Numbered from the stretch's first letter, positions 42,696 through 51,900 are shown. The stretch is 64,000 nucleotides of DNA from Mariniphaga sp041686935 (GCA_041686935.1 JAWLCW010000018.1:59139-123138), one strand, 5' to 3'. Notes: a model not told the origin generated them from the letters alone. Program-made: numbers and translations.

Positions 42696-43220
42696 TTATT
42701 CCAAATCTCTTTTATGAAATGAATTATTGAACTCTTCACGGTCATAAAATCCGTCAACTTCATTCGAACTGTGAATTGTGTTATCTCCCTTGTAATGCCG
42801 GACTGTATTTAACTCGTACCCAAAATCAATAACATCTCCCTTTCTGAACCTTTTGGCTTTGGCAAAGGTCGAACTATCAATTTGGATGGTATTCACCAAT
42901 TTGTTTTCCTCATCTATATTTGCCATTCCAATAGGAATAATCAGGTGATTTTCCCCATCCTTGTTTAAAAACGCATGAACACCTTCACTTGCAGAGGTTT
43001 GATACGTGTTGTGCCCTTCCTCAATCAATGTTGAATCTACTTCAACATCAAGGTAAACTACGCGTTCAGCAATTTTATTTACCAGCAAATGATCCACTTT
43101 TCCGATGGTACGGTTATTTGCATCTTTCACATCCCAGCCTCTTACATCGTTGTAATTTTGAGCTACTTTATAACCAGATAATTCATCCAGGTTAAAAAGA
43201 TTCTTATTTGTATCAGTCAT
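42696..43220 (-). CDS. PRC-barrel domain protein
   Basis: The 174-residue protein has one PRC-barrel (about 14-100: YKVAQNYNDVRGWDVKDANNRTIGKVDHLLVN, RVVYLDVEV, HLIIPIGMANID) and a hydrophilic C-terminal tail with a YDREEF motif. PRC-barrels occur in photosynthetic reaction centres, RimM and stress proteins; in many bacteria PRC-barrel proteins belong to general stress regulons. Here it is the second gene of the operon under composite promoter B. Confidence 0.87.
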   Translation of the reverse strand: MTDTNKNLFNLDELSGYKVAQNYNDVRGWDVKDANNRTIGKVDHLLVNKIAERVVYLDVEVDSTLIEEGHNTYQTSASEGVHAFLNKDGENHLIIPIGMANIDEENKLVNTIQIDSSTFAKAKRFRKGDVIDFGYELNTVRHYKGDNTIHSSNEVDGFYDREEFNNSFHKRDLE

Positions 43221-43243
43221 TATTCTAAATATTTAAAGATTAA

Positions 43244-43855
43244 TTAATTCATTTTTTTAAGCAGATCAGAAGCTTTGGCAAAGTAATTCTTCACTGCATC
43301 TCTCTGATCGAGTGTAAGTGTCTCCGGATTAATTGAAACTGATGCACTTTTTAATTCTTCCACTTCAGATGTTAAACCTGGATATTTAGCCCTTTGCATA
43401 TTTTGCAATGCCGTGGTCGATCTGTCAGTCGCATTTCTGATATTTTTGGCATGTGAGGTTTCGAAAGGTTCATTGGTAATCAGATTAGCTGATTCTTTTA
43501 CCTTATCCAAATCTGCCTGAATATCATAATCAATTTCACCGGCCATGGCATGTGTTGCAGCCGTTAATTTTAAAAGCGCTTCATTTGTATAAGCATGATC
43601 CAGGCTCATACGGGCGGTATCGTTTTCCACAAAACTTACAAAAGCAGCTACGGTGTTGTTGTTTTCGTTCACACCCAAAAGGCCGGATTCATTCACATTG
43701 GAAACATAGTTTGCTTCAGTTACCTCCTCTACTTCATCCATCGTGTTGTCGTTGTCACGAAATGCTACAAAATATATAAGTATTGCAGCAACAACAAGGC
43801 CTACGATAATCCATGGCCAATTCTGTTTTTTCTGTTCAATCTTAATTTCTGCCAT
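43244..43855 (-). CDS. Single-span membrane protein, first gene of the PRC operon
   Basis: The 203-residue product has one membrane span (about 14-31, WPWIIVGLVVAAILIYFVAF), with a short cytosolic N-terminus and an acidic linker (NTMDEVEEVTEAN). The remainder is a helical domain outside the membrane rich in Ala, Glu and Asp (TNEALLKLTAATHAMAGEI). No family is recognised with certainty. It is the first gene after composite promoter B. Confidence 0.7.
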   Translation of the reverse strand: MAEIKIEQKKQNWPWIIVGLVVAAILIYFVAFRDNDNTMDEVEEVTEANYVSNVNESGLLGVNENNNTVAAFVSFVENDTARMSLDHAYTNEALLKLTAATHAMAGEIDYDIQADLDKVKESANLITNEPFETSHAKNIRNATDRSTTALQNMQRAKYPGLTSEVEELKSASVSINPETLTLDQRDAVKNYFAKASDLLKKMN

Positions 43856-43890
43856 AATAATTTTCTTTTAAATTGTTAATATTGAAAGTA

Positions 43891-43958
43891 TAAAGTTGAG
43901 GATTTTAAAATGGTAAATATTACACAACTTTCACGAAGGTTTACATCATTCACACATT
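43891..43958 (-). promoter_or_regulatory. Composite stress promoter, copy B (PRC-barrel operon)
   Basis: On the minus strand: AATGTGTGAATGATGTAA, TGTAA at 43941-43945 and 43920-43924, then CAACTTTA at 43891-43898. The -7 box is 35 bases before the ATG. Confidence 0.75.
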
Positions 43959-44251
43959 CTCTGCATATTATTGATTTCGATGACTTAAAGAGTTAACCAC
44001 ATTAGGCACAATAGAGAACATAGGAAAAGTGGTTAGTTAATTATGAAATTCCCGAACACTAATTGAGATATTCATGCCCTGTGGAATAGCGTTTTACTAT
44101 GTGTTTTCTATTGTGTTCTATGTGACTATGTGTTTTATAAATGAATTCAACATAACTTTGAAGAATAGAATTCAACAGTAAGGTTAACTATTTACCGATA
44201 TTCGTTTAATGTATCTTTCATTTCTCTGTAACTGAAATATGGAAAAGCTGT
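43959..44251. other. Intergenic region with short ACATAGG-type repeats
   Basis: No gene seen. ACCACATTAGGCACAATAG with a trailing AACATAGGAAA at 43996-44027 recurs nearly identically at 46849-46880, and the related inverted words CTATTGTGTTCTATGTGACTATGTG are found near 44110-44135. A TAACTTTG at 44153 on the plus strand has no ORF after it. Confidence 0.5.
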
Positions 44252-45355
44252 TTATTTTGAGAACCGTTTTTTTATTTTTTCCCACCATTTTTTAATTGGT
44301 CCATTGCTTTCCTTTTTATTATGTTCCCCCATAATTAGTGCAACTGGTTTAAGCTGATCAAATTCTTCGCAAATAACCTTTATTATAGCGGCAAACGGCA
44401 AAAAAAGAATCATGCCGGCAATACCCCAGACTGACGCGCCTACAAACAAACTGAGAATGACTGTTAACGCATTAATTTTTAAACTTCCTCCCACAATTTT
44501 TGGAGCCAGAAAATTATCGGTAACCAATTGAACAGAATAAAATAGAATAGCCACTGCTACCGGCATCCAAATAGAATCGTAGGATACCAAAGCGTAAATA
44601 GCCGGAATCAGCGCTCCCATTACAGCACCGATATAGGGGATAATAGCCAGTGTAGCGCCCAAAAATCCGAAAAGGAAGGGATTGTCGATGCCAATTATCA
44701 GTAATCCAATACTGTTGGCTAATCCAATAATAATGGTAAGAAGCAACATGCCAAACAGGTATTTTTGTCCAACCTGCTGCACCGATTTAAACATTTTGAA
44801 AACCCTGTTTCTTTTATCTTTAGGTGAAAAAGCCAGAAATGCATGCGTCAGGCCATCTCTGTAAATGAGGAACAGGAAAATAAAAACAATTGTTGCCATC
44901 AATCCGGCAAAAAATGTTGCGGTATTGCTAACGGTTTTTTGTATTAAAAATCCGGTTGAACTACTTGCCCATTCTTTCATCCGGTTTAATAGTTCATCCC
45001 TTTCAAGGTTTTCAACAAAACTCACATTGTTATTGATAAAAACGGTAACATCTGCAAAAACACTAATGATTTCATCCTTAAAATCACGGAATTCTTTCGA
45101 CATGTTAATTAGCTGAGTTGAAAAAAAGTAAAGGACTCCTGCAATTAATAGAATTACAGAGAAAATGGAAAGAAAGGCAGCCAATATTTTGCTAATATTC
45201 CATGTCTCAAACTTTTTTGCCAATGGTAAAAGTATAAACGAAATAAGTAAAGCAACACTTAGCGGAATGAGAATTGGTTTAGCCAAAACCATTATTGCAA
45301 ACAGCGCAAATATTGTGACAATCACGTAAAACAATTTTTGAAATGACAGTTTCAT
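44252..45355 (-). CDS. AI-2E/PerM-family membrane transporter
   Basis: The 367-residue protein has about eight membrane spans. Family signs are PILIPLSVALLISFILLPLAKKFE near the start, the central cytosolic/periplasmic loop of about 70 residues, and the signature VVMGALIPAIYALVSYD / PKIVGGSLKINALTVILSLFVG. The family includes AI-2 exporters and Na+(Li+)/H+ antiporters active in salt stress; the latter fits this context. It is co-transcribed with yihY 22 bp upstream. Confidence 0.88.
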   Translation of the reverse strand: MKLSFQKLFYVIVTIFALFAIMVLAKPILIPLSVALLISFILLPLAKKFETWNISKILAAFLSIFSVILLIAGVLYFFSTQLINMSKEFRDFKDEIISVFADVTVFINNNVSFVENLERDELLNRMKEWASSSTGFLIQKTVSNTATFFAGLMATIVFIFLFLIYRDGLTHAFLAFSPKDKRNRVFKMFKSVQQVGQKYLFGMLLLTIIIGLANSIGLLIIGIDNPFLFGFLGATLAIIPYIGAVMGALIPAIYALVSYDSIWMPVAVAILFYSVQLVTDNFLAPKIVGGSLKINALTVILSLFVGASVWGIAGMILFLPFAAIIKVICEEFDQLKPVALIMGEHNKKESNGPIKKWWEKIKKRFSK

Positions 45356-45377
45356 TTTACTTTTTATTTTTTAATGA

Positions 45378-46289
45378 TTATTTGGGTTTAACCTGATTAT
45401 CTGATTTCGCAATTTCAGTTGGCGCCACTCTTCCCGAAATAAAATCGGCATAAGCGCGGGTAAATTCAGCGCCAAAGAAAACAATCATGGAAGAATAGGA
45501 AACCCACAGCATGATTAGAATAATAGAACCTGCAGCACCATATCCGATTTCGGGGTTTAATTTCCCGAAATACAAACCCAGCCCAAATTTGCCAATACCA
45601 AACAGAAAAGCGGTAAATATTGAACCAATCCACACATGTTTCCATTTTATTTTTGCATCGGGCAAAAATTTGAACATCAATGCAAACAGAACGGTAAGAA
45701 TGATAAATGACAAAACGAAATTGATTACCTGCAGTGCCACAAAAAATGTTTCGGAAAAATGACCAGACAACCAGTTGCCAAAGGCCGAAAGCAATGCGGA
45801 AATTACAAGCGAAACAATCAGTAAAAACGCAATGGTAATGATTAGCCCGAATGAAAACAACCGAATCCTGAGAAAACTCAAAATACCGTTTTTCGATTCG
45901 TCGATTTTCACCTCCCAAATGATATTTAATGATTTTTGAAATTGTGCAAAAACGCCGGTGGCGCCCACTAACATTACAAAAACTCCGATAATTGTTGCCA
46001 AAAGGGAGTTTTTCGCCTTGCCGGCCTGTAAAATTATATTCTGAACCTGCAGGGCAGTATCGGAGCCCATTGTAGATGTGAATTGGGCTGAAATAACATT
46101 GTTGACCGCATCGTTTCCAAAAAAGTAACCGGCGGTTGTAAGAATGACTACCAGCAGCCCGGGCAATGCAAAAATTGCATAGTAGGCAATTACTGCACTT
46201 TCGCGAAACGGGTCTTTTGCCCACCATCCTTTCAGCGCCTTTTTTAGAATCTTAAAAATTTTTCCAACAGGAACCTTCATCTTTTTCAT
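45378..46289 (-). CDS. YihY/BrkB-family membrane protein
   Basis: The 303-residue protein has six hydrophobic segments and YihY motifs: SAVIAYYAIFALPGLLVVI, FQKSLNIIWEV, LRIRLFSFGLII, GSIFTAFLFGIGKFGLGLYFGKLN and GAAGSIILIMLWVSYSSMIVFFGAEFTRAY. Function is unsettled (once annotated as RNase BN, wrongly); an envelope or transport role is likely. It is the first gene under composite promoter F. Confidence 0.9.
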   Translation of the reverse strand: MKKMKVPVGKIFKILKKALKGWWAKDPFRESAVIAYYAIFALPGLLVVILTTAGYFFGNDAVNNVISAQFTSTMGSDTALQVQNIILQAGKAKNSLLATIIGVFVMLVGATGVFAQFQKSLNIIWEVKIDESKNGILSFLRIRLFSFGLIITIAFLLIVSLVISALLSAFGNWLSGHFSETFFVALQVINFVLSFIILTVLFALMFKFLPDAKIKWKHVWIGSIFTAFLFGIGKFGLGLYFGKLNPEIGYGAAGSIILIMLWVSYSSMIVFFGAEFTRAYADFISGRVAPTEIAKSDNQVKPK

Positions 46290-46303
46290 GATTCATTTGG
46301 GCG

Positions 46304-46375
46304 CTAAGTTGGGTAAATATGAAATGCTTTGTATTACATAAATTTATAAAAGAGTTACAACATTCACACATTTTT
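46304..46375 (-). promoter_or_regulatory. Composite stress promoter, copy F (yihY operon)
   Basis: On the minus strand: AATGTGTGAATGTTGTAA, TGTAA at 46355-46359 and 46334-46338, then CAACTTAG at 46304-46311. The -7 box ends about 14 bases before the yihY ATG. Confidence 0.72.
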
Positions 46376-46840
46376 AAGAGGGCAGAGAGCAGAGAGCAGA
46401 GAGCAGAAGGATGGCATCCATTTTCACATCATTGGCAGGTAAAACCTAAAATTTTTACAGGTTTTTTGAACGAAAGGGATGCTATCCTTTTGGCAGAGAG
46501 CAGTGGGCATGGGGCAGAGGATCGCATCCCTTTTTCATCATTGGCAGGTAAATCAGACAAACAATAAGGTAATAAGGTCCGAGTCAATCCGGGTCTGCCA
46601 TGCTCCTAAGGTTATGAATTGAAAATAAGGTTTTTAAATTCCCAGATTTTCATAAAGAATAATAATTTTTTTCGCACTAAGACCTTATTTTTTTTTTACC
46701 AACCTTAGTAATCAGCGGAAACTCAACTAAACCGTAACCTTGTTACAGAGTTTCTGTTTCTTCTGTAATAATCAGTAAAACCCAAATTTTTACTGGCTTT
46801 TTGAACGGATTGAGGAGGATAATTCGAGACAAAAGTTTCC
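46376..46840. repeat. Copy 1 of the ~356-bp intergenic repeat family
   Basis: The tract starts with GCAGAGAGCAGAGAGCAGA words, then a partial and a full copy of the unit found twice at 52064-52775. Shared landmarks in order: AGGATGGCATC, TCATTGGCAGGTAAATCAG, ATAAGGTAATAAGGTCCGAG, GAAAATAAGGTTTTTAAA, CGCACTAAGACCTTATT, CAGCGGAAACTCAA and GATGCTATCCTTTTGG. Several arms are complementary (AATAAGG with CCTTATT, AGGATGGCATC with GATGCTATCCT), so a transcript would fold strongly. Confidence 0.75.
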
Positions 46841-46980
46841 GGATTACCACAATAGGCACAATAGATCACATAGGAAATGAAACATAGGGATTCAGAATAA
46901 ATTTAGAATTTTTTGAAATGTAAAAACATGATTTGCATTAAATCTAAGTGTTTATTGTTTTTTCCTTTTTCCTGATTACC

Positions 46981-47047
46981 GTGTGAGAATGTTGTAACTT
47001 TTCTACGGAATTATGTAACATTCTGGAAAACAAATTGTGCAACTTTG
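46981..47047 (+). promoter_or_regulatory. Composite stress promoter, copy G (AsmA-like gene)
   Basis: GTGTGAGAATGTTGTAA, TGTAA at 46993-46997 and 47014-47018, then CAACTTTG at 47040-47047, only seven bases before the ATG at 47055. The transcript would be nearly leaderless. Confidence 0.75.
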
Positions 47048-47054
47048 AAGTGAG

Positions 47055-48617
47055 ATGAATAAGAAAATATTTTTATGGATTTTATTGGGGATTACGGCTT
47101 TTGTGCTGCTGGTATGGCTTTTAACGAATGTTGTTGTTGAACCCTGGATAGGGCAAAAAATTCAGGCTTCGGTAAACGAAAAATCAGGTGATTACCAGTT
47201 GAAAATTGGAAAAGTTGATGTTTCAATATTTCGTTCAGGCATTGAACTTAAAAACATTACCCTTCAATCGAAACCGGAAAATGAAGGACAACCCGGTTTA
47301 ACCGGAGAAATTGAATCGGTTAAATTGAAAGGAATTCGTCTGCTGAAAGCTGCATTTAAAAAAGACATCGAAATCCGGGAAGTTGATATTTTTAATAGTC
47401 GAATTACCGGAACGTTTGATTTACCGGAGAAAGCCGGCCAGGCGAAACTTTCACCATTAAACATCAGTATAAAAAACCTCTTTTTTGATAAGCTGGTTGT
47501 GGATTTAAAAGACAAATCAACTGCACAAACTTATTCCCTGAAAGATGGCGTTTTAAAAGTTTATGATATTCAGGTTGAGAAACAGGATACCTTATCGCCC
47601 AATATTTTTGGTCGGTTCGATTTTGATGCGCTGGAATTCAAAACGGTAATCCCCGACAGTCTTTACACGTTTTCAGCCGTTGGAATAAACAATTCTGCAA
47701 CTTCAAATACACTGACAGTTAGCAGTTTTGCGATTCAGCCCAATTATTCTGAATACGAATTTACTGCCCGGCACCAGTATGAAACGGATCGAATTGAAGG
47801 CACGTTCAGCCAGATATCCTTTCACGATTTTTCTGCCGCAGACTTCGTTAAATCAGGAAATCTGACCAGTTCATTTATCGAAATCGGGGAAGTGAACCTG
47901 AATGTATTTCGCGATAAACGTGAAGAATTCCGGCATATTGAAAAACCCACATTCCAGGAAATGATATACAATTATCCCGGTACTTTGAACATCGATTCAA
48001 TTGGTATTTTAAGCGGAAATATAGTTTATTCCGAACATGCTGAAAAGGCCACCGAAAAAGGAAATGTCAGTTTTAGTGAGCTGAATGCAACGATTTACAA
48101 AATTACCAACGATACCATTTACAAAACAGAAAAGGCGTATCTGGAATTGCACGCGAATGCTTTACTGATGGGCAAAGGCAAAGTTGACATTTTGTTGAAA
48201 GCCAGGATTTTCGACAACCAGAACACCTTTGCCGTGAATGGCTCGCTTTCGGAAATGGAGGCTGCGGAACTGAATCCTATTCTGGAGAAGAACGCTTTTA
48301 TGTCTGTCACATCGGGTAGAATAAATTCCATGGATTTTAGCATGTCGGCAAACAACACAAAAGCAACCGGCGATTTGAAACTGCTTTACCAGGGACTGAA
48401 TTTTGATGTAGTGAATAAACAAACCGGCGAAACCGACGCGATTGTAGAACAGGTAAAATCGCTGATTGCCAATATTGTAGTGATGGAATCGAACCCGATG
48501 CCGGGTGATGGAGTGAGGCTGGGAATTATTGAATATGAAAGAGACCCCGAAAAATTTCTGTTTAATTACGTTATCAAATCCCTCCTGACGGGAATGAAAA
48601 CAAGTATCACCAATTAG
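47055..48617 (+). CDS. AsmA/DUF748-like envelope protein
   Basis: The 520-residue protein has an N-terminal membrane anchor (IFLWILLGITAFVLLVWLL) followed by a long beta-rich periplasmic part with AsmA-type repeats: YQLKIGKVDVSIFRSGIELKNITLQS, then SVKLKGIRLLKAAFKKDIEIREVDIFNSRITG. Such proteins form elongated lipid-binding grooves bridging the envelope. DUF748 members are linked with phospholipid transport. It is monocistronic, and its stop overlaps that of the convergent 111-residue gene by four bases. Confidence 0.8.
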   Translation: MNKKIFLWILLGITAFVLLVWLLTNVVVEPWIGQKIQASVNEKSGDYQLKIGKVDVSIFRSGIELKNITLQSKPENEGQPGLTGEIESVKLKGIRLLKAAFKKDIEIREVDIFNSRITGTFDLPEKAGQAKLSPLNISIKNLFFDKLVVDLKDKSTAQTYSLKDGVLKVYDIQVEKQDTLSPNIFGRFDFDALEFKTVIPDSLYTFSAVGINNSATSNTLTVSSFAIQPNYSEYEFTARHQYETDRIEGTFSQISFHDFSAADFVKSGNLTSSFIEIGEVNLNVFRDKREEFRHIEKPTFQEMIYNYPGTLNIDSIGILSGNIVYSEHAEKATEKGNVSFSELNATIYKITNDTIYKTEKAYLELHANALLMGKGKVDILLKARIFDNQNTFAVNGSLSEMEAAELNPILEKNAFMSVTSGRINSMDFSMSANNTKATGDLKLLYQGLNFDVVNKQTGETDAIVEQVKSLIANIVVMESNPMPGDGVRLGIIEYERDPEKFLFNYVIKSLLTGMKTSITN

Positions 48618-48949
48618 TCTTCAGTTTTTACAGAATCCACTTTGTATTTATTCAGCAGCGAATTCAGCGATTCGTAGTAGGATTGCAGTTGATTAAGCGT
48701 TATTTCCGGATTGTTTTCTGATGGAACAGTTACCGGCATTTCTTCCAGATATTGAGATAACTCCGGATAATGCTCCTGAATCCTCATGGTAATTTTCAGA
48801 ATCTTTGAATTCAAATCCTTCTCCTTTTGTTCAAAAGCCACAGACTTGTCTGGAATTTGTCCGTCAGTTACTGGCTTAATTTCTGTCGGAAGGTTATCAG
48901 TTGCCTGATTTTCAACTTTTTTGTTTTTTGTACTATTTTTCTTTTTCAT
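48614..48949 (-). CDS. Small hydrophilic protein, unknown function
   Basis: The 111-residue product has a very basic N-terminus (MKKKNSTKNKKVENQ), a central coiled-coil-like helix (KEKDLNSKILKITMRIQEHYPELSQYLEEMP) and a terminal helix (NQLQSYYESLNSLLNKYK). No membrane segment. It follows the cis-prenyltransferase gene by 21 bp and may be co-transcribed with it. No family recognised; the helical pattern suggests a scaffold or binding protein. Confidence 0.65.
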   Translation of the reverse strand: MKKKNSTKNKKVENQATDNLPTEIKPVTDGQIPDKSVAFEQKEKDLNSKILKITMRIQEHYPELSQYLEEMPVTVPSENNPEITLNQLQSYYESLNSLLNKYKVDSVKTED

Positions 48950-48970
48950 GGTTATTTATTTTAATTTTTG

Positions 48971-49612
48971 TCATCCTCCCAGCGTGACATCCTGTTCGTT
49001 GTACCACTTTAATGCGTTGTAAAAATGTTCCGGATTAAAATCGGGCCAATAGTCATCCAGCACATAGAAATCTGAATAAATAGATTGTACCGGCAGAAAA
49101 CCACTTAAACGGCGTCGGCCACCCCAACGTATAATCAAATCGATTCTGGAAACATCAAAGGATTTAATATTACTGGTAATGTTTTTTTGAGCCGAATCTG
49201 CCCGTTTCAAATTGTTTAAGTCCCATTCCCAACCATAGTTAACTAAAAAATTTACTTTAATACCTCCATTTCCGAAGGTCTGTCGTGAGGTGTATTTGCT
49301 CAACTCTTTGGGAAACATCGGTGATTCAAAATCTCCGACAACCAATAATTCAGCTTCTTCTTTTGACAAAATATTTACTGCATTTACACAGGCTTTGGTG
49401 AAGGCTTCACGTTGTTTTACCGGCCTTTTAACGTTATCAGTAGTAAATCCGTAATAAGTTACTTCTTTAATACCAACCTCTTTGCACAACCTAAACAGTA
49501 TTAATCCAGGATCCAAACCATTCTCATAACCCTTTTCTTTTGTCATTTTTTTTTCTTCAGCCCACCTCCTGTTCCCGTCGGGTATTATTCCAATATGTTT
49601 TGGTGTTCTCAT
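48971..49612 (-). CDS. Divergent short cis-prenyltransferase (UppS-like)
   Basis: The 213-residue protein aligns with undecaprenyl diphosphate synthase over its whole length: IGIIPDGNRRWAEE (catalytic Asp in PDGN), TYYGFTTDNVKRP, VNYGWEWDL, and IRWGGRRRLSGFLPVQSIYSDFYVLDDYWPDF. It is 30-40 residues shorter than typical UppS, the His after the first motif (GHKAG) is Tyr (GYENG), and the Trp of ENWNRP is Val. It is probably a specialised paralogue making a shorter or different prenyl chain; the housekeeping copy should be elsewhere. AGGGAA lies seven bases before the ATG. Confidence 0.82.
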   Translation of the reverse strand: MRTPKHIGIIPDGNRRWAEEKKMTKEKGYENGLDPGLILFRLCKEVGIKEVTYYGFTTDNVKRPVKQREAFTKACVNAVNILSKEEAELLVVGDFESPMFPKELSKYTSRQTFGNGGIKVNFLVNYGWEWDLNNLKRADSAQKNITSNIKSFDVSRIDLIIRWGGRRRLSGFLPVQSIYSDFYVLDDYWPDFNPEHFYNALKWYNEQDVTLGG

Positions 49613-49693
49613 ATCTTTTCCCTCATATTATTTTAATAATCAGCTTAATGTGATTATTAAATTATTGTTGGCTTACAATTTCTGCATTTGGGA

Positions 49694-49728
49694 GTGCCTC
49701 AATTATTAGCCACCCATAATTGAGGCAC
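49694..49728 (-). terminator. Long perfect hairpin after katE
   Basis: Perfect 13-bp arms GTGCCTCAATTAT / ATAATTGAGGCAC with a nine-base loop, 10 bp after the katE stop. There is no T-run on either strand, so it may be a non-canonical terminator or a transcript stabiliser. Confidence 0.6.
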
Positions 49729-49737
49729 TTATTCCTT

Positions 49738-51900
49738 CTAAGCAGGCACCTTGCCAGGTTTTTCGCGTTCCCAAAACCGATGTTGCGCAATGGCCTTAAT
49801 AAACTCTTTCGGACTACAATCCGTTAAAACTCCGGCTTCAACTATCTTTTCGCCTGTTTTACCTTCACTTTGCAGTTTAGCTCCTACGGCAGAAACTTCT
49901 ATCAATTTTGCGCCAGCTCCGTTGGCAGCGATTGCTTTGCAATGTTTATATGCTTCATTTACGAAATGAACAGCATCAGGTTCTCCCTGAAGTAAGTCGG
50001 CACTTTTGGCTCCACCAGCCACATAAACTGCGTCGAATAAAACTGAAGCCGATGTAAGGAAACTCTGGTCAACTTTTATGTGCTTGCCATTTGCTGAAGC
50101 AATGTTTCCCAAATGAGGTGCAACAATTTTTGTTTGTGCTCCTGCTGCTTCCAAAGCCTGTTTCATGGTATTTAGTGAATCGTCGTCAACACCATCTGCT
50201 GCGAGTATGGCTATTTGCCTTGTTTTAATGGTATCCTTAATGGTATTTTCCATGCTCAATGCTTTGGAAATTTTTAATTTCGGATTTACATCAACAGGTT
50301 GAAATTCAGCCGGGTCTCCATCAGCCGGGATATTTTGATTCAGATTTTCAGCAGGTTTGGGTACCGGCATACCAAGGCCTTTGGCAACTTTTTCAGCAAG
50401 AGTTTTATCTACCAATGTAAGCATACCAAGCATTCGTTCGCGGATGGCAGGCGTTTGCAGTTTACCCAATTCAAACCGGAATGCATCGATGATATGATTT
50501 TTCTCCGACACACTCTGGCTGTTGAAAAATAGCGTGGCCTGGCTGAAATGATCAAAGAAACTCTGGCTTCGTGCGCGTACTTTTTGTGCATCTATCCGTT
50601 CATGGTAGGTTACAAAGCCGCCTTCCGCTGCCTTTGCCTGTGCAGGATCGCCCCCGCCTGTGGTGTTGGGGTGATAGCTCGATTTGCCCGTGTTTATGGT
50701 TTGCCGCATGTGTCCGTCCCTTTGATTATTATGCACTGGGGCTATTGGACGATTAATCGGTATTTCATGAAAGTTGGGACTGCCCAACCTGCTCAATTGT
50801 GTATCAGTGTATGAAAATAAACGTCCCTGTAAAAGCGGATCGTTACTGAAATCAATTCCGGATACCACATGGCCCGGATGAAATGCGATCTGCTCGGTTT
50901 CAGCAAAGAAATTATCGGGATTGCGGTTCAGAGTCATCTTGCCAATAATTTGTACCGGAACAAGTTCTTCGGGGATTAGCTTTGTAGGGTCAAGCAAATC
51001 AAAGTCAAATTTGAATTCGTCTTTTTCTTCAACAATCTGAACACCAAAATTCCATTCAGGAAAGTTGCCTGATTCGATGGCTTCCCATAAATCCCTGCGG
51101 TGAAAATCAGAATCCTTGCCGGAAATTTTCTGGGCCTCGTCCCAGGCAACTGAATGCACTCCCAGCACAGGTTTCCAATGAAATTTTACAAAAACTGACT
51201 CATTCTTTTCATTGACAAAACGGAATGTGTGTACGCCAAAGCCTTCCATCATGCGTAAACTTCGCGGTATGGCGCGGTCGCTCATAGCCCACATGACCGT
51301 GTGCATGCTTTCCGGAGTTAAGGAAATAAAATCCCAAAAGGTATCATGAGCAGAAGCTGCCTGGGGTATTTCGTTATTCGGTTCAGGTTTAACCGCATGA
51401 ATTAAGTCGGGGAATTTTATTGCATCCTGAATAAAGAAAACGGGCACATTGTTCCCAACCAGGTCAAAGTTACCATCTTCGGTATAAAACCTAACTGCGA
51501 AACCTCTTACATCTCGCGCCAGATCTGTTGAACCGCGTGAACCAGCCACGGTACTGAATCTCACAAACACAGGTGTTTTAGTGCCCGGAGTTTGAAGAAA
51601 ACCGGCTTTCGTATATTTTGAGAGTGACCCGGTTAATTCAAAAACACCATGGGCTCCGCTTCCCCTGGCATGTACAATGCGTTCCGGAATTCTTTCATGA
51701 TCAAAATGCATAATTTTCTCACGAAGTTGAAAATCCTCCAACAGGGTAGGCCCCCGCTCGCCTGCCTTCAATGAATTTTGATCATCATTTATGCGCAAAC
51801 CCTGATTGGTTGTCATAAATTCACCCTGCCCGCTTTTCTTGTGTTTAACAAGATCATCTGTCTTGGCACTTTCATCCGCTCTTTTTTTTGTTGGCTTCAT
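49738..51900 (-). CDS. katE: Large-subunit catalase HPII (KatE, clade II)
   Basis: The 720-residue enzyme has the clade II catalase core: TTNQGLRINDDQNSLKAGERGPTLLEDF, the catalytic His in RIVHARGSGAHG, the Asn in FDLVGNNVPVFF, and the heme-ligand Tyr in RLFSYTDTQLSRLG. The extra C-terminal flavodoxin/DJ-1-like domain begins at IAILAADGVDDDSL (about 565). It decomposes hydrogen peroxide in the cytoplasm; E. coli HPII is a general-stress enzyme, and here the gene is under composite promoter A. Length matches the family (about 700-750). Confidence 0.95.
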   Translation of the reverse strand: MKPTKKRADESAKTDDLVKHKKSGQGEFMTTNQGLRINDDQNSLKAGERGPTLLEDFQLREKIMHFDHERIPERIVHARGSGAHGVFELTGSLSKYTKAGFLQTPGTKTPVFVRFSTVAGSRGSTDLARDVRGFAVRFYTEDGNFDLVGNNVPVFFIQDAIKFPDLIHAVKPEPNNEIPQAASAHDTFWDFISLTPESMHTVMWAMSDRAIPRSLRMMEGFGVHTFRFVNEKNESVFVKFHWKPVLGVHSVAWDEAQKISGKDSDFHRRDLWEAIESGNFPEWNFGVQIVEEKDEFKFDFDLLDPTKLIPEELVPVQIIGKMTLNRNPDNFFAETEQIAFHPGHVVSGIDFSNDPLLQGRLFSYTDTQLSRLGSPNFHEIPINRPIAPVHNNQRDGHMRQTINTGKSSYHPNTTGGGDPAQAKAAEGGFVTYHERIDAQKVRARSQSFFDHFSQATLFFNSQSVSEKNHIIDAFRFELGKLQTPAIRERMLGMLTLVDKTLAEKVAKGLGMPVPKPAENLNQNIPADGDPAEFQPVDVNPKLKISKALSMENTIKDTIKTRQIAILAADGVDDDSLNTMKQALEAAGAQTKIVAPHLGNIASANGKHIKVDQSFLTSASVLFDAVYVAGGAKSADLLQGEPDAVHFVNEAYKHCKAIAANGAGAKLIEVSAVGAKLQSEGKTGEKIVEAGVLTDCSPKEFIKAIAQHRFWEREKPGKVPA

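Noticed and set aside
44150..44165. TAACTTTG on the plus strand as a promoter
   Set aside because: No ORF follows on that strand and no 21-bp-phased half-sites are present.
45466..46227. 253-residue frame overlapping yihY on the same strand
   Set aside because: It is out of frame with yihY, Cys/Arg-rich and without domain signs; a shadow frame.
46319..46567. 82-residue frame in the first ~356-bp repeat tract
   Set aside because: It is made of repeat words; the other copies give different frames and lengths.
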